Assembly (NCBI GenBank): GCA_029232285.1
Contig: JAOXFI010000051.1
Location: 1 to 54,395 of the forward strand
Source: Agmasoma carcini (nom. nud.)
Lineage: Eukaryota > Microsporidia > Thelohaniidae
Reading direction: 5' to 3'
Length of the DNA: 54,395 nt
The notes below the pieces were generated by a model. It was not told the origin of the DNA and searched no databases. It saw only the letters and a program-made list of their open reading frames with translations. A program made the position numbers and the translations under genes. Numbering within the stretch: position 1 is the stretch's first letter; the number at the start of each line of letters is the position of its first letter. Of this stretch, positions 21,475 to 31,799 are shown in pieces.

Positions 21475-22066
21475 GCTCTGTGATGAGTCCAGACTTCCAC
21501 GTGGTACAGGGTGGTAACGTTGGAAACAACGGCTAATTGGGCTATAACAGGTCAAGGCCGTGGGGATATGGATAGCCTTGTTCACTCTGGGAAACTGGTT
21601 TGCGGTCGATAGACAGACACCTTTTCTACGTTGGCAGGGAAGTGTCATTTCAGGATCTCTAAGATATAAGTTGCTTGCTGTGCGTAATAGCACTAAGCCC
21701 AGCTAGAACCGCATTCTATAGTTTGATGTTTTTTAAAGTTTTACTGTCACCATCTAAGATGGCTTAAGATAGCATGACAATCAAGTTTCTCTACTGCTTT
21801 TTACCAAAGCACGAATAGTGTATGATCATTATCCCCCGATTTCTGTCCCTTTTACATTCAATTTTATTATTCTTGTTTGATTTAGGAATTTTTACTTGCT
21901 GGTTCAGTTTTTCTCTTATGTAAGTTTATTGATATTAAAATTCTTTGTGAAAAACGTGAATATTAGCGGAAAGGTTTCCAATCGACACTACTTTGTGCTG
22001 TTTGTGTTTTCTTTTTTCCATATTTTGGCCTAGAAAATATATTGGACAAATAAACCTTTTATTATT
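21475..22066 (+). mobile_element. SINE-like repeat, copy B, with target-site duplications
   Basis: 592 bp beginning GCTCTGTGATGAGTCCAGAC and ending ACCTTTTATTATT. It is flanked by ATTCATCTAAAATAT (21460-21474) and ATTCATATAAAATAT (22067-22081), a 15-bp direct repeat with one mismatch. Near the 5' end CGTTG-GAAA-CAACG forms a GNRA-type hairpin. It contains no ORF of interest. Confidence 0.88.
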
Positions 22067-22123
22067 ATTCATATAAAATATACACTTAAGAAATTGATAA
22101 CTTGAATATAAAAACAATAAAAT

Positions 22124-22915
22124 TCATTTTATCTTATCGATAGAGTCCTTAAATGCAGATAATTGTACCAAACCCGCAATTGATCCGTATTTTTCAACCC
22201 ACTTTTGTTGAATATTTAAATATCCTGTTTTGTTTAATCTTTTTACATCACAATTTAAATTCATATTTGAATATCTTAAAATATGAACATCAATTGGAAC
22301 AACATGAAAAAACTTAAGAGATATTAAACAAATACAATCAGCCACTTTTCTACCAACACCCTTCAACTTCATAAGTTCATCCCTGGCTTGCTCATAGGTA
22401 AGGTTATGAAAATCAATATGAATATTCTGCAAGCTCTTTGCAGCATCACATACGTACTTAGCTCTATATCCAAATTTATTTTTTATCAAAGTATCTTCAG
22501 ATTCTGAAATTATTTGCAAGGAAGGGAATTCATAGAGTAAATATTTTCCTGTGTGATGCTCTTTGCCAAGAGAATACAAAAAATTAACCATTTTGGTAAT
22601 TCTTTTGATATTGTTGTTTGCACTTATGATAAAACTGAATATGGTAGAATAAAAATCACAAGTAAGGAATCTCAAGCCACCCTCTAAGCGATGCTCATGA
22701 TCTAAATTGAAAAATCTATTGAGTATCAGATCAATGTCTGGGTGGGTATCTAAATACAAAATCTGCATCTTATCTTCCTTGATAACAATTGCCTTGTCCT
22801 CCAACATCCCTCCATATATTCCATTTTCCAATTCTTTAAAGTAAAAAACTTGACCACTGAACAACGTCTTTTCTAAATTTATATAAATTTCAGTTTTTAA
22901 AATTTTCCATTTCAT
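22124..22915 (-). CDS. OGG1: 8-oxoguanine DNA glycosylase/AP lyase
   Basis: 263 residues (human about 345). It excises 8-oxoguanine opposite C and nicks the AP site, the first step of base-excision repair. Evidence: FSGQVFYFKE (19-28) like the OGG1 'GQ.FrW' region; the helical block GLRFLTCDFYSTIFSFIISA (80-99) followed by NNNIKRI; and FGYRAKYV (148-155). The helix-hairpin-helix is LKGVGRKVADC (184-194) with catalytic Lys190, and the GPD motif VPIDVH carries the conserved Asp209. All key residues are present. The N-terminal domain is slightly shortened and the C-terminal tail is trimmed. An AAATTTT motif precedes the ATG. Copy B of the SINE-like repeat ends about 60 bp beyond the stop. Confidence 0.96.
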   Translation of the reverse strand: MKWKILKTEIYINLEKTLFSGQVFYFKELENGIYGGMLEDKAIVIKEDKMQILYLDTHPDIDLILNRFFNLDHEHRLEGGLRFLTCDFYSTIFSFIISANNNIKRITKMVNFLYSLGKEHHTGKYLLYEFPSLQIISESEDTLIKNKFGYRAKYVCDAAKSLQNIHIDFHNLTYEQARDELMKLKGVGRKVADCICLISLKFFHVVPIDVHILRYSNMNLNCDVKRLNKTGYLNIQQKWVEKYGSIAGLVQLSAFKDSIDKIK

Positions 22916-23303
22916 TGGATAAATTTTTTGATAAAAAATAAAGGCTTAATTTTTTAGTATATTTTAAATATTTTGACATGAAATGAATTTTCCTGTAGTT
23001 TTAAGAATATTAATTGGTGTAGTCTGTGTTTAATGGAGATTTGATATTATATCATAAATATTATGACTGATATATTTTAATCAATTAAAATATCTTAGAC
23101 AGGTTTGAAACTATATAAGCAGTTTAACCCTTACAGACAATGGTCAGCGAGCAGACAAATAGGATAAATAAACACTTTGAACCTACTTACAACAATTGGT
23201 ATTACATTTACTGGTATTTTTTTGTTAACTTTAGGAATGTGAAAAATGTTTTCTTGATTTTATTTAAATTACCCCCTCAAAAACGATTCCTCTCAGAATA
23301 TTT

Positions 23304-23435
23304 TTATTTTTGTAAAATATCTTTCAATGATGACCTAAATACAGCCTTGTTTTTAGAAATATCTCTTATTGATATTCTATCCTCTTCAAGTCTCAAAACA
23401 AGACTTTTAATATTTAAAGAATAATGACTACTCAT
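23304..23435 (-). CDS. Possible 43-residue protein
   Basis: MSSHYSLNIKSLVLRLEEDR starts a 43-codon frame with balanced charge (LRLEEDRISIRDISKNK). An AAAATTTTT motif lies 6-14 bases before the ATG, the same arrangement as at the clear genes. It ends in TAA at 23304; a downstream frame (ILRGIVFEG) could be a frameshifted continuation. No family recognised. Evidence is only the start motif and composition. Confidence 0.35.
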   Translation of the reverse strand: MSSHYSLNIKSLVLRLEEDRISIRDISKNKAVFRSSLKDILQK

Positions 23436-23982
23436 AAGGTAAAAATTTTAAAAATAATAAATGGAAACAGTATTGTTACTAGAATATAATGGGATTACGG
23501 TAAATTTACAAAAATCGTTTATAAATATACAACAATACATGATATAAAAAATAAAAACACAATATACTTTAAAATCATAACAATATTTATTAAAATATTT
23601 TTACATTTACCAAGAATTAATCATTTTAGGGGTTTCCGATTTTTCTCCTCCGGTGTCTATGTTTTAAAAAATATAGAAATATGTTAATTTTTTAAAATTC
23701 CATTAAATATAAGTGAAATTAAAATATTAACAAACATTTGTTATTTATTATAGAAGTTTATTTTATTTTTTAATCATACCTTTTTCATATGAAAGACTTT
23801 CCGACTCTAGTCTAGCCCGATCAAAATTCACTTTAAAAAATTGCTCTGGTTATGGCTGGAAGCCTTAGAACGTTCGCTTAAATATTAACAAGTTCAAAAT
23901 GTGTAGTGATATACTTGAGGGGTGTGAACAAAAAACCCAATAAGTGTTCTTGAACTTTTAAACATATGATAAATTTATTTTA
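23436..23982. other. Intergenic; nothing recognised
   Basis: AT-rich, with one slightly GC-richer stretch around 23790-23900 (GACTCTAGTCTAGCCCG). No ORF and no match to other repeats seen. Confidence 0.45.
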
Positions 23983-23994
23983 AACAATATATTA

Positions 23995-24518
23995 GCTCTG
24001 CGATAAGTCCAAACTTCCACGTAAAACATTGGAAACAACGGCTAATTAAGCTATAACAGATCAAGGCCTGTCAGGGGCTAAATCAGGGTTGTATAGGATA
24101 CGGATAGCCTTGTTCACTTTTGGAAACTGGTTTGCAGTCGATAGACAGATACCTCTTCCAATAGCAGAAGAAGGTGACTATCTTGAAAATATAAGCTGGT
24201 TGGTATGCGTAATAGCACTAAACCCAGCTACAACCGCATCCTATAACATGGTATCTTTAAAGTTTTATCATCACAATCAAGTTTTTCTATTGTTTTTTAC
24301 CGAAGTACAAATAGCATTATCCTCCGCCTTCCTTTTCTTTTACATTCATTTTAATATTGTTGTTTGATTTAGGAGTTTTTACATGCTGGTTCGGCTTTTA
24401 TCCTATGGTAAGTTTATTGATAAATAAGATTCTTTGTAAAAAAATGCGAATATAAGAGTTTCCAATCGATACTACTTTGTCTGAGCAATAACATTGGACA
24501 AATAAACTTATTATTATT
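23995..24518 (+). mobile_element. SINE-like repeat, copy C, with exact target-site duplication
   Basis: 524 bp beginning GCTCTGCGATAAGTCCAAAC and ending AATAAACTTATTATTATT. It is flanked on both sides by the exact 12-mer AACAATATATTA (23983-23994 and 24519-24530). Conserved blocks: TTGGAAACAACGGCTAATT, TAGCCTTGTTCACTTTTGG, ATATAAGCTGGTTGGTATGC, GCGTAATAGCACTAA and GCTGGTTCGGCTTTT. Confidence 0.92.
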
Positions 24519-24599
24519 AACAATATATTATTATAAAAAATTTTGTATACCAACAAGAAAAGAATTTACCATGGGCAAATTCTAGCCTTGATCCAAAAT

Positions 24600-24826
24600 C
24601 TTTACACTACCCTTTACCAAAGCTTCAATAAGTATATATTTACTATCCCTTTTCTCTTATATTCATTTTTAAGAATTTTTACTTGTTGGTTTTATTTTTT
24701 CTAGGTTGACTTAAGATCCTTTGTAGAAAATGAGTGGAGAGGTTTCCAATCGATACTACTTTTTGTCGTATGGTTTTTTATACTTTTTTGCTTAAGAAAG
24801 CATATTACGTAAATAAATCTATTATG
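24600..24826 (+). mobile_element. SINE-like repeat, copy D (3' part only)
   Basis: It keeps only the 3' third: CCCTTTACCAAAGCTTCAATA, AATTTTTACTTGTTGGTT, GAGAGGTTTCCAATCGATAC and AAATAAATCTATTATGATC. Consistent with 5' truncation, usual for LINE-driven retroposition. It ends a few bases from the LUC7 stop codon, so it may supply that gene's 3' end. Confidence 0.7.
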
Positions 24827-24833
24827 ATCATTC

Positions 24834-25358
24834 TCAGTTCCTTTTATCCAATTTTTCACTCAGACTTTTAACCACCCTTCTAAGCCTCTGATAGGTATTA
24901 CAAAAATGATGCTGACAAATTATTTTTTCTTTAAAAGATGAGCATTCATCACACACCATCACCTTTGTTTCTTTTTGTTCATTTTCCAACATTTTATACA
25001 ATTGACCATGTGTTTTAAGAAGTGAGTATAACTCTAATGTGCAACTCTTATCAACACTAATATTGTTAATTATACCTTCACATTTCATAATGGCTTTATA
25101 AACTTTATTTTCTGGTATTTTATCAGATAAAATTTGATTGTTAAGAGCTATTTTTCTATTTACATCATCATCAATTTCTTTAAGAATATCATATGCCTCT
25201 CTTTCAAAATTAAAATATTGGGAAGAAGTATTATATTCTTCTCTTATACTATCATCATGCTTAAATTCACAGCCCTTAGTGATACCTGGGACTTTAAATT
25301 CTTCGTATGGACAAAAACCTACAATATAGCAGATACAGTCTCTTTCATTGTCTTCCAT
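24834..25358 (-). CDS. LUC7: LUC7-like U1 snRNP-associated splicing factor
   Basis: 174 residues (yeast Luc7 about 260). LUC7 stabilises U1 snRNP on 5' splice sites, so this implies retained splicing. Evidence: first CCCH-type finger CICYIVGFCPYEEF...KGCEFKHDD with Cys10, Cys16, Cys30 and His34 placed as in LUC7 ('vC...lvgfCPhdlF...G.C.kiHd'); a helical middle; and a second finger region VCDECSSFKEKIICQHHF (135-152). In the second finger the Cys pair (136, 139) and a His are present, but the position of the last His ligand in the family pattern (H..GK.H.GY) is occupied by Thr/Tyr (156-157). AAATTT-like sequence precedes the ATG. The protein ends soon after finger 2, without an SR-type tail. 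Confidence 0.85.
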   Translation of the reverse strand: MEDNERDCICYIVGFCPYEEFKVPGITKGCEFKHDDSIREEYNTSSQYFNFEREAYDILKEIDDDVNRKIALNNQILSDKIPENKVYKAIMKCEGIINNISVDKSCTLELYSLLKTHGQLYKMLENEQKETKVMVCDECSSFKEKIICQHHFCNTYQRLRRVVKSLSEKLDKRN

Positions 25359-26427
25359 GGAAAAAAAATTTTATGAAAAATTATTTAAGAAATTAACACA
25401 CATAAATATATTAAGATTTTTAGTTAATAATTGCATAGAATACGGGCTATTGTCATATAAAAAGATTTTAAAAATACATTGGCAATAATAAAATCTTTTC
25501 ATCAGAAAACATTAAATTATGTTGGTTCGATATTTTAAAAATAGAAACATATATAAAGATCAGATCTTTTTGAATTTTTTAACAACAAAATGGTATAATT
25601 TAGTTAAAATAGCATGTAATACAACATTTAAGGTGATGTAAAATTAAATTAGTATATAAGTAATTCATTGATACACATTAGGGCATTGGTATCCCTCAAC
25701 TATTATATATTGTGATAAACGCATCAATAAATAATGATGATGGTAATACTTATAATAAAACATTAGATATAAAATTTTGGATACGGTATTTTTACCATAT
25801 ATTGTATTTGGTATTTTCCTCCATATCAAAAAATTAAGTATCTTTAAAAAAATAATGAGTTATAGTACACCAATTAAAAAACTGGACATAAAAATATGCA
25901 CTGCTTTGCAAAAAAGTAAAATTCTAGAAAATAAAAATCTTAAGTTGTATAAGAAATTATAAAAGAATATCATATATATTAATTATGATGGTTGTTGCAA
26001 GGAAATATGCTTATTAAAAAGCATAATTTCGTTAACTATAAAAATTTTACTGAATTTTTATTCACCCTCATGAATACAAGAGAAAAGAACAGCACGCCTA
26101 GGATGGTTCAAGTTTAAACAATAAAATCAAACTTTATTTTATACAATTCGAAAGGCAAATACCATCGGTCCCTGACAATAGAAACACGTCTTTATAGATA
26201 TATTTTAGTTATGACTTTATAATGTTATATTTAAGATGATCATGTTTTCAAAAAGGTAGCACCCTAATAATCAGCATATCCCCATAAAGCTCTATAAGAA
26301 AACCAAAACCTTTTTTAAAAATTCAAATTTTATAATTTTATAATTTTGTTCAACATAATGTAGCATATTTGAATGTTTTTGGTTTTTATTTCTTGAAAAT
26401 TCTGAAACATTTATTTTTCGATTACTA
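25359..26427. other. Intergenic; nothing recognised
   Basis: AT-rich. A more balanced patch at about 26060-26290 (AGCACGCCTAGGATGGTTC) has no ORF and no recognised RNA motif. Confidence 0.4.
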
Positions 26428-27509
26428 CAGAATTCCAGAAAAAAACGAAAATATTAAATTAAAGAATAATTATATCTAATCGTATAAATATATCTGTAAT
26501 GTTTAATTAAAAACCAATATAAACAATGAAAATTACCCTAATAAGTAAACATGTTTCTGAATTCGACAAAGGTCATTTTCAGCTATTTTCTATGATGTTT
26601 TCAATAAGCGAAATCAGTTTAAAATCAACTCAAAGAGATCTATCATGCAAGATCACGTTAGAAAATTTAAGAATGACATAGAAGATGAAAGAAAAAATTG
26701 ATATTTGCAATATAAAATTAACAAAAAACCTATGCCACATGCCGAAATATCAAAAGCTTGATTGAAAAAGATTCGAATATGAGTGTCGTATAAAGGTGTG
26801 CCTTTTCTTAAAGAAAACACTTTAAATGTGTTTATCTTTCTTCTAAGCTAAATTTATCAAATTTGCAAATAATTAACAGACATAGAATTTATTAAGCCCG
26901 ATGATAACTTCTTTAACATTTATAATGATTTTAAGAGCAAAAGGTGTGGATTGAAGAAAGAAAATTGACACTTATAAAAAATTGTTAAATTTGGTACAAA
27001 TAAAAATTTGTTTGGGGTTATATGAGTAGAAATAATGTTGAAAACTTGGTGTTTTTAGATGGTCTTTTAAATGCTCTATATTATACTCAAATATTGAGTA
27101 ATGATTTATATTAGATTGTACGAAATTTCCAATAACACTGTGATCTAATCATAAAAACAAGATGACATCAAAATTTTCTAAATATATGAATATTGGGCTG
27201 TTAGAATGATTTTCACAGACCTCGAGCTTATAGAACATCTATGGGTTTATTGAAAGCAAAAGTTAAAAATATTGTTTTTGAAAACGAGACGCATTTAATA
27301 TCAAAAATAAACTAACGAGGTTTGATACTGGTACTTTCATCGTAGAACACTAGTAGATTCTATGAGTGACAGAATTAAAAAGATTATATTAAATAAAGGT
27401 GTCTGTTTTTATTGGTTTTTAATTAAAAAATTAAAAAAATTACAGATAGACTTATACGATTATAATCTAATACTCTTTTATTTATCATTTCTGGGTTTTT
27501 GAAGTACTG
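26428..27509 (+). mobile_element. Tc1-like element, family B, copy 2 (decayed, internally deleted)
   Basis: The left end CAGAATTCCAGAAAAAAACG and the right end GAAGTACTG, followed by TA, correspond to the CAGTACTCCAAAAAA ends of the family. The transposase is recognisable only in fragments: HVSEFDKGH near 26555, SRNNVENLVFLDG near 27025, KYMNIGLLE near 27180. It is about 1.08 kb. At the codon where the other two copies share TAA, this copy keeps AAA (Lys). Confidence 0.8.
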
Positions 27510-28081
27510 TATTATAAATGTTGAATATTTATGCTTAATACCCAAAAATTGAACATATTTATACTCGCAGTTTTTATGTTTTAATGAATTTAGTCTATAT
27601 GCATTATTTTTTAATTGTTCAAAAACTAAAAAATTTTGAGCGAAAAATATATTCAATTTTCGGGTATAAAGATGAAGCATTCTTCATTTATAAAATTTAA
27701 TATCTACTATGAATTTATGTTTTTAGAAGATTTGTAATCTTAACCATAAATGCTAGGTAGTAAATTTATTTTATATTTTTGTATGCTCGTTTACATATTC
27801 GATATGTATTGCAATATTTATGTTTTTACTCAAATTATTGATTTTTTGAACAGTTTGCTTATATTTTTAGAGGATATATAATATTTTGAAAAAAAACTAG
27901 TATACATGAATATTGTTCAAGTAATGACAAACTCTAACATCCTCGCACTTAAGACAGGCAAAAATACCCATCATTTGATCGGAATATATTAACTAACTCA
28001 CATCACTTAAATTATTTTTATATCTAGCTTAATAATGTTGGTTTTCTACCATATTCATTTCTTAAATGATTTATTATTCGT
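27510..28081. other. Intergenic; nothing recognised
   Basis: AT-rich spacer between the Tc1 copy and the 3' end of the next gene. Short ORFs here are not convincing. Confidence 0.45.
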
Positions 28082-30058
28082 TTATTTAATATAGCCATAA
28101 AACACCTCTCTATCCATTCCAACACCACACTTACCTATGTGATTTAATATTATTTCAAGGTTTACCTTTATTTTCTTACTATCAAACTTAAGCATGGCTT
28201 TATACAATTCAGTTACTGGATTTATATAGGAATCATCAAAAAATAAACTCTTAAGAAATTCAATAATAAATTTTTGAACCTCAATTATAACAATCTCATC
28301 ATAGTTTTGAATAATAAACAAAAAGAAATGTTTTAAATGGTGTAAATCAAAGTTGTTTAAAGCTTGTATAAGATAAATAACAAAATTATTCTCCACTTTT
28401 CTTTCTTTTAATTCCTCAATAATAATTTTAAATTGATTTTCTGATAAATGTGTGAAGAAATGATGATAGTACTTTTTTGTTGTTTTGATCGTATAAAAAT
28501 ACTCTTTTAAACTAAAAAGGTTGTAAAACTTATCACATATAAGCCTCAACTCAGAATTTTTAATATCAACAGGTATTTGAAGTTTAATTTGATAATATTT
28601 AAGTTTTTGTTTATTTTTAATCATTTTCAAATTATTTATAACAAAATCAATATTAATATCTTCTAAATATATAAAATTATCAACTAAATCATCAAGTGAA
28701 TACAATAATATATATTCTTTAAATATTAGACCACAATTTTTCTGTGTTAAGAATGGAAATGTCGAAAAGGTGATAAGTGGAAGGTCAGAAGCACGTGAAA
28801 TAATAGGAGAGTTCGATAAACTCAATCTATTTTCCGTTTTTTTAATAAAATCAATGATTTTTGTCATATTTTGAAAGAGCGATTCATATTCTTTGATTTT
28901 AACATCATATTCAATAAACTTGTTTATGTTGGTGCAAAGGAAACGACGAAAATAAGTCATATTGCTAAGATTTGTTGATAGATGAAGTATTTTACTATTA
29001 AGTTCAAGTTTATATCCCTTTTTGAGTGTTAAGTCTAACATTTCAACCAAAATATCGTTATTAGGTTTTTGAGTGTTAATTTTTGTAATATTATCATATG
29101 GTGAAAATTTAATCACAACATTTTTGTTGTAAATATCATATAAATCATTATTTTTGCAAACCTTATCATGAACTATGTTATTATGACCCTCTAATATTAT
29201 ATTATTATCCCTTTCAGCTGTAATTAATCCATGTATTTCTTTTTTTTCAATTTCTCTTACTTTTGCATTTTTATTATTTTCTAAGCTTGATGATATAAAG
29301 AAATCTGAATCTAAAATTAAAGAATCATTTCCAGGCACATTTTCGCTACTTAATATTGTATTTACATCATCTAAACTATCTCTAAAATCCTTCTTACTCT
29401 TTAAATATAACAAAAACACTTCGAGCCTGCTTAAATCACCAACATCACTAAAATTTGAATATGAAATGTTATAATTTGCGTGTTCATTACAAAAACACTC
29501 TAAAAAGTTATTATTTGTTGTAGGATGATCTAAAAGGCTGGCAAATATTTTAGATGTTGATGTTTCTGCGTTCTCCTTAACCCATTTATTGATTTTAATT
29601 TTAATTTCCTTATTTCTAAGAATATCAAATATTTTTTTATAATTATTTTTTTTGATCGGAAAATGCATCAGTTGTTCAATATTTATATCTGATAAATAAT
29701 CAAAGGTGTGTTCGTTAAGGTCGAAATGGTTAGTTTCAAACATATGAGGAGATAAATAACCCTCATTAACCAACTCAATTGATCTATTATAGTTTTTTAT
29801 TTTTTTATTTTCATTTTTAAAATAATCCTCTGTTATTATTTTAAAAAATCTTTTAGATATTTTATTTAAGAAATTTTCACATTTATAAAGAATTTCAAAT
29901 ATTTTGAATTTCTTCCCAAATATAAATATTGGATCATTAAAATTCATATAAAATTGAATAATTTCCTCTTCATCATAAAGACTAAGTAAGTTTTGGATAT
30001 TCTGCAATAATACAGTGTCTTTATTTTTAAGAAAAAAATCTTTTAGGCTTAGAGGCAT
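28082..30058 (-). CDS. Large alpha-helical protein of unknown function
   Basis: 658 residues, Leu/Ile/Phe/Asn/Lys-rich and probably all helical. It starts MPLSLKDFFLKNKDTVLLQN with AAATTTT just upstream of the ATG. There are no membrane segments, zinc motifs or nucleotide-binding motifs. Residues about 365-610 (TYFRRFLCTNINKFIEYD...FVIYLIQALNNFDLHHLKHF...) weakly recall the helical core of Ufd2/UBE4 ubiquitin-chain elongation factors, but the C-terminal U-box that defines them is absent. I therefore leave it unnamed. Other helical-repeat scaffolds (exportin- or Vps-like) are equally possible. The frame is clean over its full length, so it is surely a gene. Confidence 0.85.
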   Translation of the reverse strand: MPLSLKDFFLKNKDTVLLQNIQNLLSLYDEEEIIQFYMNFNDPIFIFGKKFKIFEILYKCENFLNKISKRFFKIITEDYFKNENKKIKNYNRSIELVNEGYLSPHMFETNHFDLNEHTFDYLSDINIEQLMHFPIKKNNYKKIFDILRNKEIKIKINKWVKENAETSTSKIFASLLDHPTTNNNFLECFCNEHANYNISYSNFSDVGDLSRLEVFLLYLKSKKDFRDSLDDVNTILSSENVPGNDSLILDSDFFISSSLENNKNAKVREIEKKEIHGLITAERDNNIILEGHNNIVHDKVCKNNDLYDIYNKNVVIKFSPYDNITKINTQKPNNDILVEMLDLTLKKGYKLELNSKILHLSTNLSNMTYFRRFLCTNINKFIEYDVKIKEYESLFQNMTKIIDFIKKTENRLSLSNSPIISRASDLPLITFSTFPFLTQKNCGLIFKEYILLYSLDDLVDNFIYLEDINIDFVINNLKMIKNKQKLKYYQIKLQIPVDIKNSELRLICDKFYNLFSLKEYFYTIKTTKKYYHHFFTHLSENQFKIIIEELKERKVENNFVIYLIQALNNFDLHHLKHFFLFIIQNYDEIVIIEVQKFIIEFLKSLFFDDSYINPVTELYKAMLKFDSKKIKVNLEIILNHIGKCGVGMDREVFYGYIK

Positions 30059-31285
30059 TAGGAGATGATAAAATTTTTGTTTAAAAATTTAACTAAAGGG
30101 TAAGAAGAAGTCAAACATATGTTAGAATGGGATTGTATTAAGCTGAGAATGGGTTATTGATAAACCTTTTGATGTTTGGATGTGATAATATATCATAATC
30201 TTGTTTTATATATTTTATAGCTGTTGTAATCAAATTTAAATTTATATAATGAATGTTGATTTATTATATATAGGTCTAGGATATTATAGGAAGAGGTTGT
30301 TATACTCGACTGAGAGAGCTATTGTTAGATTCGACTATTATTTATTTATACTAATAATATTTAATTTAGGTTAAATTTAAAGTTAAGATAATCTTTGGAT
30401 GAAAAAATTATAAAATAAAGATTAGTAATTTTTAATCAAAAGAAGAGCTAAATAAATTTATCTTTTTAAATTCTAATCAATATATGTTAAAAAGGTTGTG
30501 TTATTAGAAAGAAGAAACTATTTAAGTATATATTTGAATTAATCACTGTGATTACAAAAAAATATAAATAGTTTTTTATTTTCAGAAATAGATGTGATGA
30601 TTTTATAAAAAATTGGAGTTCTTGGACTATTTTATCTATGACATAAATATACAAACAGTTCAAATATTATTAGAAATTCCAAAATCAAACTGTATATCGT
30701 ACTACAAGGATATTTATAGTGAAATTACTAAAATTAGAGGGAAAAGAAAAAAAACAATCAGGATAAGAGACTGAAGCCTTAAACAATTTGTATTATATAT
30801 AGAACACATAAAAATTAAGATATTTAAAGTGGAAAATGAGGATAAAATAAACTTAAAAGATAAAAAGGTTATTAAAAATGATTACATTAACAGAATTCAG
30901 ATAACTTTTCAGAATATTTATCTATGTCAAGCAGAGAATTAAAGATTAATTTTGTTGATCCTATTGATCTCAAAATATACAGTATTGGGAAAAATGACAA
31001 AAAGTGTATATATTATACACTGAAAGGGAAAACCCAGACACTTCTAAAATGATTGATTTCTCTTGAAGTGTTAAAACAGTTTAATAAATATAGTTATGAT
31101 TATTAGCTTATATTACGTTTTTATTTTTTGTATCATGTATATTGTTATATATTTTTTACGAATTTATAAATTTGGCTGGAAAAGGGTATTTCCCTTCATC
31201 ATTTTTAGAATTTTTAAAAATGTTTGCCCTTATGAGTAGTATTTGGCCATTATATATTAAAAATCTATTTTGGGACATAAAGAGG
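30059..31285. other. Gene-free region with an old repeat fragment
   Basis: AT-rich without a gene. About 75 bp at 31013-31090 (ACACTTCTAAAATGATTGAT) recur at 33471-33550 in the same orientation. Confidence 0.45.
31013..31090. repeat. Short dispersed repeat, copy 1
   Basis: Aligns with 33471-33550 through ATACACT-AAAG..AAACCC, ACACT.CTA.AATGATTGATT and a TTAA-rich end. No function visible. Confidence 0.45.
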
Positions 31286-31289
31286 GTAG

Positions 31290-31500
31290 ATTGATCTATT
31301 TTGATGAATTGCGATCATATACTCTCACTTTGGCTTAATTCACCCAAGTTAATCATAGTGTTAACTTTGTTGATAGCTTTAACCTCTACTCATACACATA
31401 ATATTGAGTCATATTGGGGAAAGGTCAATATACGTATAAAATCAAGAAAGGGGTTACAAACCACTAGAATAGAAATTTTTCTAGCAAAAATTAATTAAAT
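31290..31500 (+). pseudogene. Merlin/ISXO2-like transposase 3' fragment
   Basis: Carries HTHNIESYWGKVNIRIKSRK, the conserved C-terminal end of the DDE domain (Glu in NIES), preceded in another frame by FDELRSYT and VNHSVNFVD. Same lineage as the copies at 2139, 31800 and 36597. Confidence 0.7.
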
Positions 31501-31799
31501 ATTTATTCAAAAATGTTCTTTGCCAGAGGGTAATTTTGCCTCTAATCTAATTTTTTAATAAAAAGATCAATTCATATCTGTATGACACCAATATTTCAAT
31601 CTCTATATTACAAGGTTAGAGCTTGTTATATACGTCTTTTTTGCTTCCCAGTTCGTTACTTTTCTTTAGTGTTGTGAAATATACAAGAAATATTGTTGGC
31701 AAAACATCTAGATGCCCGAATAGTATATATTATAAATATAAAAATCATTTCTCAATTTATACAGATATTTTTTAAAAAATTCAATTTAACATTTTGATG

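Noticed and set aside
21475..21530. Hammerhead ribozyme at the 5' end of the SINE-like repeat (CTGTGATGAGTCC, GGAAAC)
   Set aside because: The core would need CTGATGA and a GGAC...GAAA partner. There is an extra dinucleotide, no matching stem II, and the motif is not kept in other copies (GCGATAAG, GCGAAGAG).
23140..23424. 94-codon plus-strand ORF
   Set aside because: It overlaps the better-supported 43-codon minus-strand frame, has no start motif and a composition typical of noncoding AT-rich DNA.
24089..24367. 92-codon frame within the SINE-like copy C (and similar ones in copies B and E)
   Set aside because: The frame is not conserved between copies, so it is chance openness in a slightly GC-richer repeat.
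23995..24518. Group I intron-like or rRNA-like pieces in the SINE-like repeat (AAGATATAAG; GTGCGTAATAGCAC)
   Set aside because: No P7-type pairing could be found for a group I core, and flanks of the LSU-rRNA-like phrase do not continue the similarity. Left as chance resemblance.
25777..25962. 61-codon ORF near 25.8 kb
   Set aside because: It lacks an ATG at its start (TTG) and any recognisable feature.
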